Origin: Tanypteryx hageni
Lineage: Eukaryota > Arthropoda > Insecta > Odonata > Petaluridae
Reading direction: 5' to 3'
Assembly (NCBI GenBank): GCA_028673005.1
Contig: CM054113.1
Coordinates: 65,672,850 to 65,736,849 of the forward strand
DNA length: 64,000 nt
The translations under genes and the position numbers were made by a program. The notes under the pieces are model-generated. The model did no database searches, was not told where the DNA came from, and worked only from the letters and a program-made list of their open reading frames with translations. Of the stretch, positions 1 to 10,775 are shown piece by piece (position 1 is the stretch's first letter; every line of letters begins with the position of its first letter).

Positions 1-609
1 TTCCTTTTGTTAGCACAATGATGAGCTATTTTACGCATGATGTCACCCTACTCCGGCGCCCAGCCTGGTGGTGAGGTACTGGTACTATTTACAATTAGAA
101 ACAATGGCAGCTGATGCCTTTGAGTATGCTAGGAGTTGATGCTTCTTGTAGAACTACCATCAAGTTATCGTTCCCTACTTTTCTCTCAGCATTCATACGT
201 GATTTATTCTTGATTCTTAGAGTCTGTAGTTAATTATGGATATTTTCTATCGTTTTTACGTGCTCCAGAGTGTTCTAATAAGGGTAAAACTGAAGGTTGG
301 GCGAACCCGTCCACCTCAGGCGTGACAAAAACATGTAAAAAACTTCGACATAGGATTATCGTCATTCTTTCATTTTATTAGCTCAAATATTGTCATATGC
401 CATACTATGAAATTAATATAATTCAATTTATAGTGTATGTCCTAATAACACCTTGTAAGTAAACATAGAGTATGTAATGATTGAGTTAGCTGACGTTCCT
501 TTGGAACGTTATTCGAAAATTTCATGTCGTACTTTCATCATGTTACCAATACAATACCAATAATTCGGTCATTGCTTTACACCATCTACCATATTCTGAA
601 ATGGTAACG
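1..609. other. No gene recognised
   Basis: AT-rich sequence with no open frame, repeat boundary or splice-flanked exon that I can support. It lies upstream of the first recognised importin-7 exon, so it is probably intron or a more 5' part of that gene. Confidence 0.4.
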
Positions 610-723
610 CTAAAAAAAAATCTGTTCGTGCTATATGCGGGTATATAGAAAAATCATAGATTACGAGGCTGAAAACCCCCTGCGCGTTATACGAGGGTGC
701 GCATTATATGCGGGTATTTACGG
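610..723. mobile_element. Solo terminal end of a Tigger/pogo-like element
   Basis: The sequence ends in GCGGGTATTTACGG followed by TA at 724-725, and it contains two half-repeats of the 'tatatgcgggtat' kind (near 636-652 and 704-718). This resembles the CCGTA-type ends of pogo/Tigger elements that insert at TA. No partner end was found to the left, so this is a remnant or its other end lies outside the window. Confidence 0.45.
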
Positions 724-965
724 TAGTTGGTTCATTCATTGAAAAGGTTTGTTACAAATTTTGGTTTGAGAAAAGAAAATTTATTTAAAACTAATACTAT
801 TAATTTAAATCTGGATTGTAAGTTTTCAATAAAAAATTTCAGTAAATATAATTATTTTATCTTATGTTTTATATGTACAAATAAACGTTGATAAATGTGT
901 AACACTACTTTATACCTGAATTTAAGATGACCCCGATTTTTCAAGCTGAAATTCCGAAACTAATG
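724..965 (-). mobile_element. Fragment of Tigger family A (5' end)
   Basis: This stretch is a diverged copy of 4431-4690, the subterminal region of the Tigger element at 2651-4699. Shared blocks include 'tcattgaaa', 'aaatctggattgt' and 'cctgaatttaagatg' or 'acttgaatttaagacg'. Both copies lie in the same orientation. There is no terminal inverted repeat here, so it is a truncated fragment. Confidence 0.55.
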
Positions 966-1689
966 TTTACAAAAAGGAACTAATTTACATTCTGCAAGTC
1001 ATTGAGTAAAAAATAGCAGCCCCAGTAAATACATGATATGACTATGTTATTATGTAAAGAAAGTTACTTATTCCGGCAAAAGTAGAGGTAAAAACTCGTA
1101 GTAAACTTTTAATGACAACTATTTAAGTATCTATAATAAACATCTCATTTATAAGGTACAGATTTCCTATTTTAAAAATCTGATGTGGCCATCTCATGAC
1201 TTTCTCCATACCTGTATTATTTCTAAAAATTCCAAATAGGTTAGATGATAATAAATATTTTAAGGAACTGGGTGTGAATGGGTGTGACATAAGTCACCCA
1301 CTTTTGGTTGACCAATCTTTACCAAAAACTAATCAATTCTTGTGACTTTCATGAAAATGTTACATATAAAATTTTGCATTGACCTGATTAATAGTTTTTG
1401 AGTTAGAGCACCCACAATAAATGTCACGTACAATCACACTTACACAGACATTGAGAAAATGGTCAAAACGTGTTCAGGGGACCTCAAAATCTGTATTTCC
1501 GTTAAAATCTGGAAGTCGATTTTTTTCATGAAAACATACTTGCCCCTAAACTATGTATGGAGACAGTAAAAATATAATGTCATCTTAATTGCCAAAATAT
1601 CCATGCTTTTAAAGCTGCAGCAACAGCAGTATAAACAACACATTTAAAGGTAATTAAATCAAAAGTGTGTAAATAGACAAATTAAATTT
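966..1689. other. Unassigned AT-rich intron or intergenic sequence
   Basis: No open frame, repeat boundary or RNA gene was recognised. A short motif 'gggtgtgacataagtcaccca' near 1279-1301 is imperfectly palindromic but has no other support. Confidence 0.3.
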
Positions 1690-2200
1690 TTCAAGCTTTC
1701 TTCTGATCTTTAATATTCATCGCTGATCTCCTAGCAAAGTCACATCGTATTCTTCTATGTCCCAAACAAGACAATCTTAACCACTGTCAATCTCATTAGT
1801 AATGCAGCATTTCTTGAAACTTTTGACGACTATGTCCTCTGGAATCAAATTACATGCGGCCAGGATCTACTTGCTGATCTGTGACAAGCCACGTTTCTTT
1901 ATTTTCCTTGTTGGCGTAGTTTTGTGTACAGCACTCGCCATCCTCTCTATGTAAAGTTTTTTCAAGTGTGCTCTAAAGGGATGATTGATACAGACATCTA
2001 TTGGCTGTAACATAGATGTCATACCTGCTGGAATAGTTACCTGGTCAGTCTTCTCTTCTATTAATCTCCATTTAACGGCTTCGGCAGATATAACCCAAAC
2101 GTTTGAATTGATACTCTTATACTTCATATAACTCAATGTCTTCTGCGAATATGAACGTAGATGCAAGCTTATTGCAGAGAATTTACTATTGATACTAAAA
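1690..2200 (-). pseudogene. Tigger/pogo transposase C-terminal fragment
   Basis: The open frame at 1867-2166 (99 codons, minus strand) contains 'IPAGMTSMLQPIDVCINHPF'. This is the conserved block just after the last catalytic region of pogo/Tigger DDE transposases, where the polypeptide turns into the 'LQPxDxxxNxPFK' helix. It is followed by 'LKKLYIERMAS' and a basic 'TPTRKIKKR' run typical of the same proteins. N-terminal and central catalytic parts are missing, and the frame breaks on both sides. Continuation towards 1690 looks like the acidic tail of the same family but is full of stops. This is a dead, truncated copy. Family assignment is by motif recognition and the subfamily is uncertain. 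Confidence 0.7.
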
Positions 2201-2650
2201 ATTTATATAACCTGTTCGGAAACCCCCTTTGTTCATCGGCATTTCAGGAAAAAAGGTGCCTGGGGCACATGAGTAAATATGGTATAATGGAGATACAAAT
2301 AGTGCTTGTTAAAATTGATGGTAATAAAGCTTGAGCATGAATGTGATTTTTACTGATATGTTTCAAATCCATAATTGCCAATAATTCGCTTATATATAAG
2401 TGAGATGACTTGTATATTTTCACTAATATCGTAATAAAACCCTGTGTATCTGTTTCATATTTAAGCAAAAGATTTCATTATTTGTAAAGTACAACACAGT
2501 ATAAATACTTTTATACTTCACATGCCACTACTGGGCTAGGTTGTAAGAAGGTAGAAATCATATTGAATATGTCTGTAAGAAATTAATCTTGACTCAGTGT
2601 TAATATTATGTGATATTATGTATGGCAGTTTGTATTCCATGTAATTAATA
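2201..2650. other. No gene recognised
   Basis: AT-rich spacer between two Tigger copies. The open frame at 2244-2468 on the minus strand has no recognisable domain and no supporting signals, so I do not call it a gene. Confidence 0.35.
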
Positions 2651-4699
2651 CCGTATTTACCCGAATCCAAAATGTCTCCCCTTTTTATGGACTGTCAAAA
2701 CAGAAGAAAGATTTTATGATATACAGTGAAACTTAGTACGTTTCTCGTTAGCATGTTTTCATCTTTAGTACGTTTATTTCTCAAGGTCCTAATTCCATTC
2801 CATTTAAATACCGTATTTATCATAATTAATACAATTTAATCGCCGTGAAACAGAAGTAATGGTTGTAAAAGGTTTTGTCGCGAAGTGCAATTTCATGAAC
2901 CGCAAGCATGCGAAGTTCAAAAAGGTGGTGTAGTCTATGTGAATGTATGTAACTTACTTAGCACATTTTTCTTGTTAATACATTCATTTGTCCTGTCCCC
3001 TGCAAAAACGTACTAACCAGGTTTTACTGTAATTGCGTATGATTCCTGCAAAAATAAAAAATTCTACAAAACCAGCAGTAATTTTAATTGGGTCTCATAA
3101 TTTTCTTGAATATCATAGATCATTGTGTTATATCAGTCATCATCACTCCCTATGCTCTCTTCACCATTGTCCTCACTATGTTTATCACTCTGAACTTGGT
3201 CTGTAGACCCACAAAATATCATCTTCACTTCAGGATTTGTGTCTGTTGAATGTATCTAATACAAGCATCCCTCTTTTTCCTAATAGAGATTTTGGTCTTC
3301 TAATGGAGAGGACATGTGATCAATCTCTCTTAAGTTCTTTTGACATCCATCTATTTTCATGACATCTAACTATTATTCCAGTTGGCATTTTTTCCTTGAG
3401 CACTTTTTTCTTTTAGGATAATATATGGTGATAATTTTGCTCCATCTCCTGAAACTGCCAATATTACTGAAACTCACATTTTTGCTACCTGTGGTTCTTA
3501 TTATCACAGATTTTGAACCTTCTTCATTGGCAGTGTGATTAAATGGCATGCGGAAGAAAACGAGTTTCATCAGCATTGCCTATTTGACTCCTAAGGTAAT
3601 TGTTGGTTTTTCTAAGTTCAATTAAATGTTTTTGATAGGCAGGAGGTTTCTCATTGAAGTCTGCAGACAATTTTTGGCACACTGAAGTTCTTCGGCATAA
3701 TGAAAAACCATTTAGTTCCATCATTTGCACACACCAACCATTACTGGCTTTAATTTTTGTTGTGTGATTTGTAGTCCACATACAATTTCTTGTGCTTGGA
3801 ATTTAATTGTTTCATGTGAAACTGGCATTCTGCGCTGTCGTTGTATCCACAAAAACCCAACTGCTTGTTTTTCTACATGAAAGTGACCACATTTTGGACC
3901 ACTGAATGATTTCCAACTAGATTTAGCACTTTCAAGTTCCTGTTTTAAGAGTTTCCATCTACTTACATTTGCTTCAATGATATTGAATCTTCTATTGGTT
4001 TTACAGTTAATTTTTTAAGCATACTTGATCTATATCTGTTTTAAATTGTCATCATAACTATTCCTAATTCCTTTCGATAACTTTACCTTTGCTGTTGTAC
4101 CTCTAATCTCTACATGATCAAAGGTTGAGTGTGATGTATTTAAAATGAATATAAGACAGAATCACAATTAGAGAATTAGTGGTGTAAAATGTTGAAGGGG
4201 GAAATTCCTGTGAATTACGCCGTCATTTGTTTTGACATCTGCAAAATGATAGTAGCCAATAGAACAGGAATGTTTAGTTCACTTTTGGGAATCGTTCTTT
4301 ACCTAATTGTTCATTGAATATCTTTGTTCAAATATATAATTCAATAGTTGTTTAGTTTGTTAAAGAACATGTCATTTGTACGTACATATTCAGTGTGTAT
4401 TTTACACACATATTCAGGTCAGGGGTATAGCTCGTTAATTCATTGAAATGGTCTGTTAGAAATGTTTTTTGAGAAAAAAAATTTAAATTTAAAAAAATTA
4501 ATACTGTATTAGTTGAAATCTGGATTGTGATTTGCAATGAATAATTTCAGTAGATACATTTATTTTATCTTATTTTTCATTCATCGTAAAAATATCGATT
4601 AAACATGTAACCCTACTTCGTACTTGAATTTAAGACGGCCCTCAATTTTAACATGCTGAAATTTGGAAAAACCTCATCTTGGATTCGGATAAAATATGG
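2651..4699 (-). mobile_element. Tigger/pogo DNA transposon, family A, with both terminal repeats
   Basis: The left end reads CCGTATTTACCCGAATCCAA and the right end, reverse complemented, CCATATTTTATCCGAATCCA. These are imperfect inverted repeats of about 25 bp. A TA dinucleotide flanks each side (2649-2650 and 4700-4701), the target duplication of the Tc1/mariner/pogo superfamily. The body carries a broken transposase on the minus strand (separate entry). At about 2.05 kb it is close to the usual Tigger size, but the central catalytic region is partly deleted. Confidence 0.8.
3120..4130 (-). pseudogene. Tigger transposase (CENP-B HTH plus start of DDE domain), decayed
   Basis: Two overlapping minus-strand open frames (3539-3781 and 3373-3576) read as one protein across a frameshift. 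The first holds 'FKASNGW'-like (here IKASNGWCVQMM) and 'SLCRRTSVCQKLSAD', the second half of the CENP-B-type helix-turn-helix, then 'SQIGNADETRFL'. The second continues with 'FFRMPFNHTANEEGSKSV' and 'IRTTGSKN'. 'NADET' is the first catalytic Asp of the DDE_1 domain. Towards 3130 an acidic, serine-rich tail on the same strand fits the usual C-terminus. The segment with the second and third catalytic Asp is missing, so this copy cannot encode an active enzyme. Frame breaks are decay, not introns. Confidence 0.75.
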
Positions 4700-4789
4700 T
4701 AATGAAAACAAAGCCTTGATTATGGTTAATTAAAAGGCATATTTAAATTTTGGTAGTAATAATATATTCAGTGGATGTCTCTTATTTAG

Positions 4790-4937
4790 GATGATGACAC
4801 AGAAGATGACAGTGACGATGATGATGATGAGGAATATGACCCAAGTGAGGAAACAGCACTGGAGAGCTATACCACACCTCTTGATGAAGAAAATTGTGCA
4901 GTAGATGAATACGTTGTTTTTAAAGAAGTTTTACAAA
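4790..4937 (+). CDS. IPO7: Importin-7, acidic C-terminal exon
   Basis: Importin-7 is a karyopherin-beta nuclear import receptor that carries ribosomal proteins, histones and, in flies, activated ERK through the nuclear pore. The exon follows a polypyrimidine/AG acceptor ('cttatttag', AG at 4788-4789) and ends at a GTAAGT donor. Its phase-0 start gives an aspartate/glutamate run, then 'EEYDPSEETALESYTTPLD' and 'VDEYVVFKEVLQ'. Vertebrate IPO7 and IPO8 have the same order near their C-terminus: acidic loop, 'EETALEGY', 'VDEY'. It ends after the first base of a codon (phase 1), which matches the next exon. The next 5' exon is outside the window or hidden in repeats. IPO8 is the alternative name; invertebrates usually have one gene ('moleskin' in Drosophila). 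Confidence 0.92.
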
Positions 4938-5440
4938 GTAAGTTTTATGTTTAATACAAAAATAGAAGGGTTCATTTCAATTGCATTATCTCTTATCAAA
5001 TTTACCAGTTTTAAAGATGTAATGTAAGAATTTAACCACTTGATTTGAAAAATTCCTCAGAGAATCTTGTTTTTAATAATCTTATCGTGAATGTATTGTA
5101 ATTTTTTAAATAATTAAGTTTAATTTTGGTAGAAAAGACCAGCACAGGATAAAATAGAAATAATTTAAATGTAATTAAGGGTGATATTGGTTGTGCTTCA
5201 GGTCTTTGTAATATTGTTTTTTTATATTCATAAATTTCATATTCTGGCATGAAGGCTTTCACTCTGTTGCTTTTCCATGTTTTTCTTTTTTTGGTGGTAT
5301 TGGGTAATTTGATTGTTTTTTAATTATCCTATTAGGATGTTTGTATTAATGTCAGCAAGAATAACTTTGCTGTTTATCAAATTTTTTTATAGTGTTGGTC
5401 TAATTTTATCTATATAAAACTTAAGTGTTGGTTGGTTGGT
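4938..5440 (+). other. Start of importin-7 intron (4938-12293)
   Basis: The intron opens with GTAAGT and closes with a pyrimidine tract and CAG at 12291-12293, about 7.4 kb. This first stretch is AT-rich. I see no coding or repeat structure that I can name. Confidence 0.75.
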
Positions 5441-6445
5441 CATGCCCTAAAAAATCGATAAAGAATTGAAATAAAAAATCTGAATGCTTGATTCACATAT
5501 TAAAAGTGATTGACAAATAAATATTTGGAAAAACGTCCTGGATTTGATCCCAGGAGATTATTTTTATTTCTCATAGGGTAACAGGTAAAAAATAGACTTT
5601 TCGTCCTACATTCTTTTGAAATAAAATTAGAAAAACTGACCAATGATCATCTGATTTGAATTATTTTAAAGAAAAATTAATGAAGTTTCTTATTCTTTTC
5701 ATCTTTTGTCGCCTACAGCTCGAAATCACTGTATTTCACGGCATATAAGATGCACCAGGCTATAAGACGCGCCTGGTTTTTTAGAAGATTTTTCAGGAAA
5801 AAAGTATTTTGGTTCACCAAGGCATTTACAAAGAGCCACATAGCGTATCATTTTCAACTGTGATTAAGTCGGTATCCGGCAACATTTACAGAAAATATTC
5901 CAGCGTGATAACAATTAAATATAACATTTTAGATAAACTTCATTTGAAACCTATATAGCTAAATGAACCCTGCATGAACTTGGCAGTTGTATTAATTAAA
6001 GCTGTCAGAGTGCGCCACACATTGCACGTATAGATTCCCTTTATCGATAGTTCTTACTTAAAACTTAGGTTCAAGATGATATTATCATAATAAAGGCATA
6101 GATGAGGGGGTTTGTTTATAATGCTGACGGCATCACTAGCACTTTTTAATGTGTTTTGAACAAAATTCCTGATTAGGTGGAAGGTTAAAATTTCTAAGAA
6201 ATGTTTGATTCAGATATAAAAATTAAATGACATAATATGAAAAAAAAGACCCAGGTTCGAATCCAATTTCCATTTCCCATAAGATAGCACGTAAAAATCG
6301 ACCTTTTTAAAGAGCAGACTTATATTCTTTTGGAAATTAAAATTAGAAAAAATTGATGTACGATCTTCAAACTATGTTTTAGAATAATTATGAAGTTTCT
6401 TATTCTATTCATCTTTTTCTGCCTACCATTCAAAATCTCTCATAT
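5441..6445. repeat. Degenerate direct repeat, two copies of about 260 bp
   Basis: 5455-5725 and 6190-6430 share ordered blocks: 'atttttatttctcatagg' versus 'atttccatttcccataag', 'agacttttcgtcctacattcttttg' versus 'agcagacttatattcttttg', 'aaaattagaaaaa', and 'atgaagtttcttattct'. The second copy has a perfect Pol III B-box (GGTTCGAATCC, near 6254), and the first a degraded one (GGATTTGATCC). Between the copies, 5735-5800 looks like another pogo-type end ('ataagatgcacc', 'ataagacgcgcc'). This could be a tRNA-related SINE in two copies, but I see no convincing A-box. Confidence 0.45.
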
Positions 6446-7382
6446 TAAACATTAAAATCATATTTTGGAAAAATATCGGCTTTTAAACGGGATGTTGCCT
6501 TGTTGACCATGTCATTGTGAAACTTCAAGATTCAATTGTTGTCTCAACCTGCATATGTGTTACATATGAGTGTATAGATTGCCTTGAATTCTCGTAGGAT
6601 TTTTCGTGAAATTACATGATCCTAATGGGACTGGGATTTAGTTTGGATTCTTTTGCTTATTTAAATGACTATATAGATTTAGAGTAAAGCTTACACACTA
6701 TCATTTTTCTTGTACAAGAAAACTTATGTAAAAGCTGACATTTTTAAATGAAGGTGTGTACGCTTTAAACACGAGTGCATGCGCACGCATAGCTTCAGTG
6801 AAAAATGATGTAAAAAAGATGGAATAGAGCCCATCCTATTTTTCGTCATGTAAAAATGACAAGAATTCATAAATTGCCTTACAAAATTCAGGAATGACAG
6901 CACTAATTGTGCTTTTAGAGATTCTATAAGAGAACCGCAAACTATAAAAAGTTGCCCCGTACCAATTGTATGTATATTAACTAATAATACAAAAATTCAA
7001 ATTAATTACCTTATTTCTGCAGATATATTCTCCCATAGAGTAGTGTTTTGCGGGCTAATTTTATTCTTAACTAGTACCAAAAGTTGATGAATCCATCCGT
7101 AGGTAGTTTTTACAACTTTCCATGCCTTCTTCGCGCAATTCATAGTGAATCAAGTCATGAATGCTGTGCCCTTCATCACGACGAAGAATTCATGGCTTTG
7201 TCCATCATCTTCGATTTTTCCATCTTTTATTTTTAGCTGTTCTTCTTTGCCTCATCTTAGCAATAACTAAGGTGCATGCAGCTACTGAAAGTCCATATAA
7301 CAATGTCTGATAATACCCATACTCGCTGCTCACGATAATAAAAGTGCAACCTTCACCGGGTTATAAGTTTATTAGCTAACAA
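6446..7382. other. Unassigned intron sequence
   Basis: AT-rich intronic DNA without a supported gene or repeat boundary. Confidence 0.35.
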
Positions 7383-7527
7383 GGGGACCCTTACGACATG
7401 TTTGTTGCCAATTTGGTTGAAACTTTGTGAGCATGAGCAAGAAGATTCCCAAGCATTTGTGAGATATTCGCGATGAAATTTAGCGAGCATTCTTGTTCGA
7501 ATATATTCCATACTATGAGGCCGTGCA

Positions 7528-7612
7528 TCAAGGTTGGCCGGTGACCTAGGTGGATAAATCCTAGATTGCTGAAGCTTGGAGTGCCAGTTCTACCCCAGCA
7601 CTTGCAATCTTT
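7528..7612 (+). repeat. tRNA-derived SINE relic
   Basis: The stretch begins near 'ttggccggtgacctaggtgg', an A-box-like D arm. It continues through 'agtgccagttctacccc', a degraded B-box about 45 nt on, and ends in a T run. The order fits a tRNA-related SINE head. It is too diverged to fold as a functional tRNA. Confidence 0.4.
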
Positions 7613-8039
7613 TTTTCAATTTTTATTATTTGAAAATTTTCTAACGTCGATTTTAGAGATACTGCTACACATAAGCGTTGTATATAGCACTTTGTTCTGA
7701 GGTATCGATTTCGTTCATTCCCCATATTTTTTATTACGATATCACGTCCATACACCTCGTTCTAATTCTCCCAGTTAAGGCAATTGTTATTCATTTAAGT
7801 GGAAATAGCCTAGAAGAACTTTACACACATAAGCGATGGCGATAGATTCGGATGAGTGTTTTAAGTACGATAATAATCCAACGACTGCACTTTGCGATGG
7901 CGATAGCTTAAAGAGTAATCGGCGAGCATGATCCATTCTCTCATTCGGCCGTTCCCAACTAGGGATGGTGATTCAGTGGCAGTGGAGAGATAGGCATGCG
8001 GCGTTAGGGCGACGCTGTTTTTGCGCCGAGACGATCCAG

Positions 8040-8270
8040 CGACAGCCAATGTTTACGATTTTGTTTTCGTCGAAATTTCGTTGTACGGAGATGGATTAAA
8101 TTTTGGGGACCAGGTTCAGCCTTTGCTCTACGGGAGTTTTCTAGTTACGGAGGTTCGTTATAGGGAGGCTTCTTCTATGCATTTACATATACTGGGGGCG
8201 GGACCAAGATCCGAGTTTGTTATATGGAGGTTCTCATTTTAGGGAGGTTCGTAAGATAGAGGTTATACTG
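8040..8270. mobile_element. Tigger-type transposon end
   Basis: The right boundary, reverse complemented, reads CAGTATAACCTCTATCTTAC and is flanked by TA (8271-8272). Internal 'tacggaggttcgttatagggagg' and 'gttatatggaggttct' are the repeated GGAGGTTCG motifs seen in subterminal regions of Tigger-like elements. No partner end is recognised; it is probably truncated on the left. Confidence 0.5.
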
Positions 8271-8460
8271 TATATGTTAGAACGCTCGCTAAATTTCATC
8301 GCGAATATCTCATGAATGTTAGAAAATTTTCTTGCTTGGGCATTTTTTCATCACTACTACATTCTCACAAAGATTCAACAAAGTCGATGACAAACATTTT
8401 GTAAGGTACGCATGCCAAAAATGGAATCATTTTTGTTGTCATTTTTCTTTGAGGAAAAAA

Positions 8461-8498
8461 ATGAAGCTGTCCCATCATTTTTGATGGGACAGCTTCAT
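8461..8498. repeat. Perfect 17-bp hairpin with four-T loop
   Basis: The left arm ATGAAGCTGTCCCATCA and the right arm TGATGGGACAGCTTCAT are exact reverse complements separated by TTTT. A third partial copy ('atgatgggaa') follows at 8501-8510. No promoter or terminator role can be assigned. It may be the fold-back centre of a MITE or a replication-slippage product. Confidence 0.85.
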
Positions 8499-8532
8499 GA
8501 ATGATGGGAAAAATGATAGTGTGTAACCGGCT

Positions 8533-8765
8533 TAAGAGAGTGGGATGTGGGGGGAGAGGTAGGAAGGAAGGGATATAGAATGGAAGGTACATAGAGAGTA
8601 AGGGAGGTACAGAATTAGAAAAGGACAGGAGGAAAGAGATAAAGAGGAAGATGGAAAAAAAGAGGGAGAGCTATGGATTGGGACAGAAGGGAGAGAGGAG
8701 GAAGGTGGGAGAAAAGAGGCAAGAGGGGGGGAGAGAGAGGGAAGGAAAGAGGGAGGGAGAGAATA
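8533..8765. repeat. Polypurine (GA-rich) tract
   Basis: About 230 bp is almost entirely A and G on the + strand, with GGAAGG and GAGAGG runs and few pyrimidines. It is an intronic low-complexity tract; the minus strand is a long polypyrimidine stretch. Confidence 0.85.
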
Positions 8766-9112
8766 TTATTATTTATCCGTCATATGACGTGCAATACACT
8801 AGTTTTAATATAATGGGATAAATAATAAATGGAATGCATATGTAATAATGATACGTATGCTCAATTTCTGCAACTCTTTTTGCCTCCTACATAATGATTT
8901 TGATTGATACAGCAATATCAAACTTCCGCTTTCTACTATCCATCACTTCCTCCTCTATCTGTGGCTATTTAAGATCAACCTTACGAAGACTGTGTTTCGC
9001 TTATACCACCAGCTTCAGTTTTTCTTCGTTTTCTCCATTCATGAATAATTTTTTTCTGTGGGAGGTGGACTGAAATGATGTGCTGCTACTTGGTTTCTGT
9101 GCTTTTATTGCA

Positions 9113-10255
9113 TATTGAATCGCGCGGTTTTTCTTGACTTCAAGAAGGCATTCGATAAAGTCCCTCATATTAAGTTATTGAAAAAATTACAAGCCTGTGG
9201 AATAAATCGGAAGATAATCGAGTGGATCAGGGACTTTCTCAATGATCGGGAACAAATGGTAGTCATAGATGGATTTAAATCAGATTCGGTCAGCGTGTCC
9301 TCCGGTGTTCCACAGGGAAGTGTCATCGGTCCCCTATTATTCCTTATATACATAAATGACTTAGATAATGTTATTACAAGTAAAATCAAGTTATTCGCGG
9401 ATGATATGGTATTTTACAGAGAGATTAACAGTCCTGCTGATCAAGCATTACTTTCTAACGACCTACACGCAATTCTCGAGTGGTGTAAAGAGTGGCAATT
9501 AGAGCTGAACTTAGGTAAGTGTTCCGTCATGAGATTCTGGAGAAACAAAGAAATTGAGGCGATGAATTACAGTATAGAAGGCGTACATCTAAAATTAGCC
9601 GAATCCGTCAAATACTTAGGTGTCATTTTAACAAGTAACCTCTCGTGGGACACACACATACGAAATATATCCGGGAAAGCTAAGCAGAAACTAGGATTCA
9701 TCAAACGGATAGTAGGTAAAAGCGAAGAAAAAGTCAAAGAGACATGTTACTTTTCTTTAGTTAGACCGCTGCTAGAGTATGCGTCGAGCATATGGGATCC
9801 GTACGAGAAAGGATTAATCGCCGAGTTAGAGGAAGTGCAGCGAAAAGCTGCTAGATTCGTCAAAAATTGTTATGATAGAAATAAAAGCGTTACAGGCTTG
9901 ATACAGGACTTAGGATGGGAATCACTAGCTGAGCGCCGATCACGTGCTAGGTTAAAACTTCTTGAAAGATTTAGAACGAGTACTTTCTCCAGCGACGTCA
10001 AAGAAATAATAAGAACTCCCACCTATATCGGTAGAATGGACCATCCTCGTAAAATAAGAGAGATAGCCTGTAGGACAGAGAGATACAAAGGCTCATTTTT
10101 CCCTAGAACGATAGCTGAGCAGAATAAAACTTGCGATCAAAAGTAACCTCGCGTAGGGGCGTAAACCAAGGCCTAATTTTGGAGTTTTCCCCTTGGTGTT
10201 AATACACCCCCTGCCACACACCCTTGCGGTGGCTTGCAGGGTAAACTGTAGATGT
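9113..10255 (+). pseudogene. 5'-truncated CR1/L2-type LINE, reverse transcriptase
   Basis: The open frame 9115-10146 (343 codons) starts inside RT motif A ('RAVFLDFKKAFDKVPH', catalytic Asp present). It continues through 'SSGVPQGSVIGPLLFLIYIND' and the motif C catalytic pair 'LFADDMVF', then the thumb ('VKYLGVILTSNLSWDTHI') and 'YDRNKSVTGLIQDLGWESL', typical of CR1/L2-like LINEs. The N-terminal endonuclease and first half of the RT are absent, the usual result of incomplete target-primed reverse transcription. The first codon is only the point where the element begins, not a real start. About 110 bp of 3' UTR follow and end in a 'tgtagatgtagatatg' tail, a short microsatellite as in CR1/L2 elements. 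The frame is uninterrupted, so the insertion may be fairly recent. It cannot move on its own. Confidence 0.85.
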
Positions 10256-10654
10256 AGATATGAACTTTCCTAATATATTTCTATATATAGTAGGCAAGTT
10301 CATATAAAAGTTATTAAAAAACAATTTAAATTTGTAACTAAATTGAATATATATATATACTCGTGTATAGGTGTTGGTTTTTAGACCAAATTTTTCATGA
10401 AAAATTCGGGGGTCGACTTATACACAAGAAATATTTTCGATAGGTTTAAACCCATGACATTATTTGCCCTGCAGTTATTGAAATTTGATAGAATTTACAT
10501 TCTTGTTGTACTTGAACTGTTCGATAACTATCGAATATTTAAATACCAATGTATATGAAAGAATAACTTACTATATAATTTGGTGATCCTAAGTTGATCT
10601 TTGATGCTTTGCAAATAATTAAGCAACCGACGAGAAAATCGAAAATCACAAATA
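10256..10654. other. Intron sequence with a degraded transposon-end motif
   Basis: Around 10361-10425 the motif 'ttttcatgaaaaattcgg' plus 'gggtcgacttatacacaag' is the kind of subterminal sequence found in pogo-like elements. No partner end was found. Confidence 0.35.
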
Positions 10655-10775
10655 AGTTTATATTTAAGGGGGTCTTTTTAACCCCAATGTTCCATTTCAA
10701 TACCCCATAAGAAAAGCATGTGATTCAGTGCAAGGCTTTCTAAAAATGCATTTTTAAATTATTTAAAATTGGAAT
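10655..10775 (+). repeat. Dispersed repeat, partner inverted at 53240-53355
   Basis: This stretch matches the reverse complement of 53240-53355 with blocks 'tatatttaaggggg' and 'tatatttaaggggtg', 'acccc' twice, 'cccataagaaaagcat', and 'tttttaaattatttaaaatt'. It is an unclassified interspersed repeat, about 120 bp where shared. Confidence 0.65.

Larger units (their letters stand above)
7383..8405. repeat. Inverted-repeat element with arms 7383-7500 and 8283-8405
   Basis: The left arm and the reverse complement of the right arm share 'gagatattcgcgatgaaat' and 'ttagcgagc', plus 'acatgtttgttgccaa' versus 'aaatgtttgtcatcga' and 'gttgaaactttgtgag' versus 'gttgaatctttgtgag'. Such arms about 0.8 kb apart suggest a MITE-like element. 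The interior holds unrelated inserts: a tRNA-like SINE relic (7528-7612) and a Tigger-type end (to 8270). Confidence 0.55.

Noticed and set aside
1..4789. Additional upstream importin-7 exons
   Set aside because: I looked for the acidic and HEAT-repeat segments that precede the 4790 exon and found no splice-flanked match; only Tigger remnants and AT-rich DNA.
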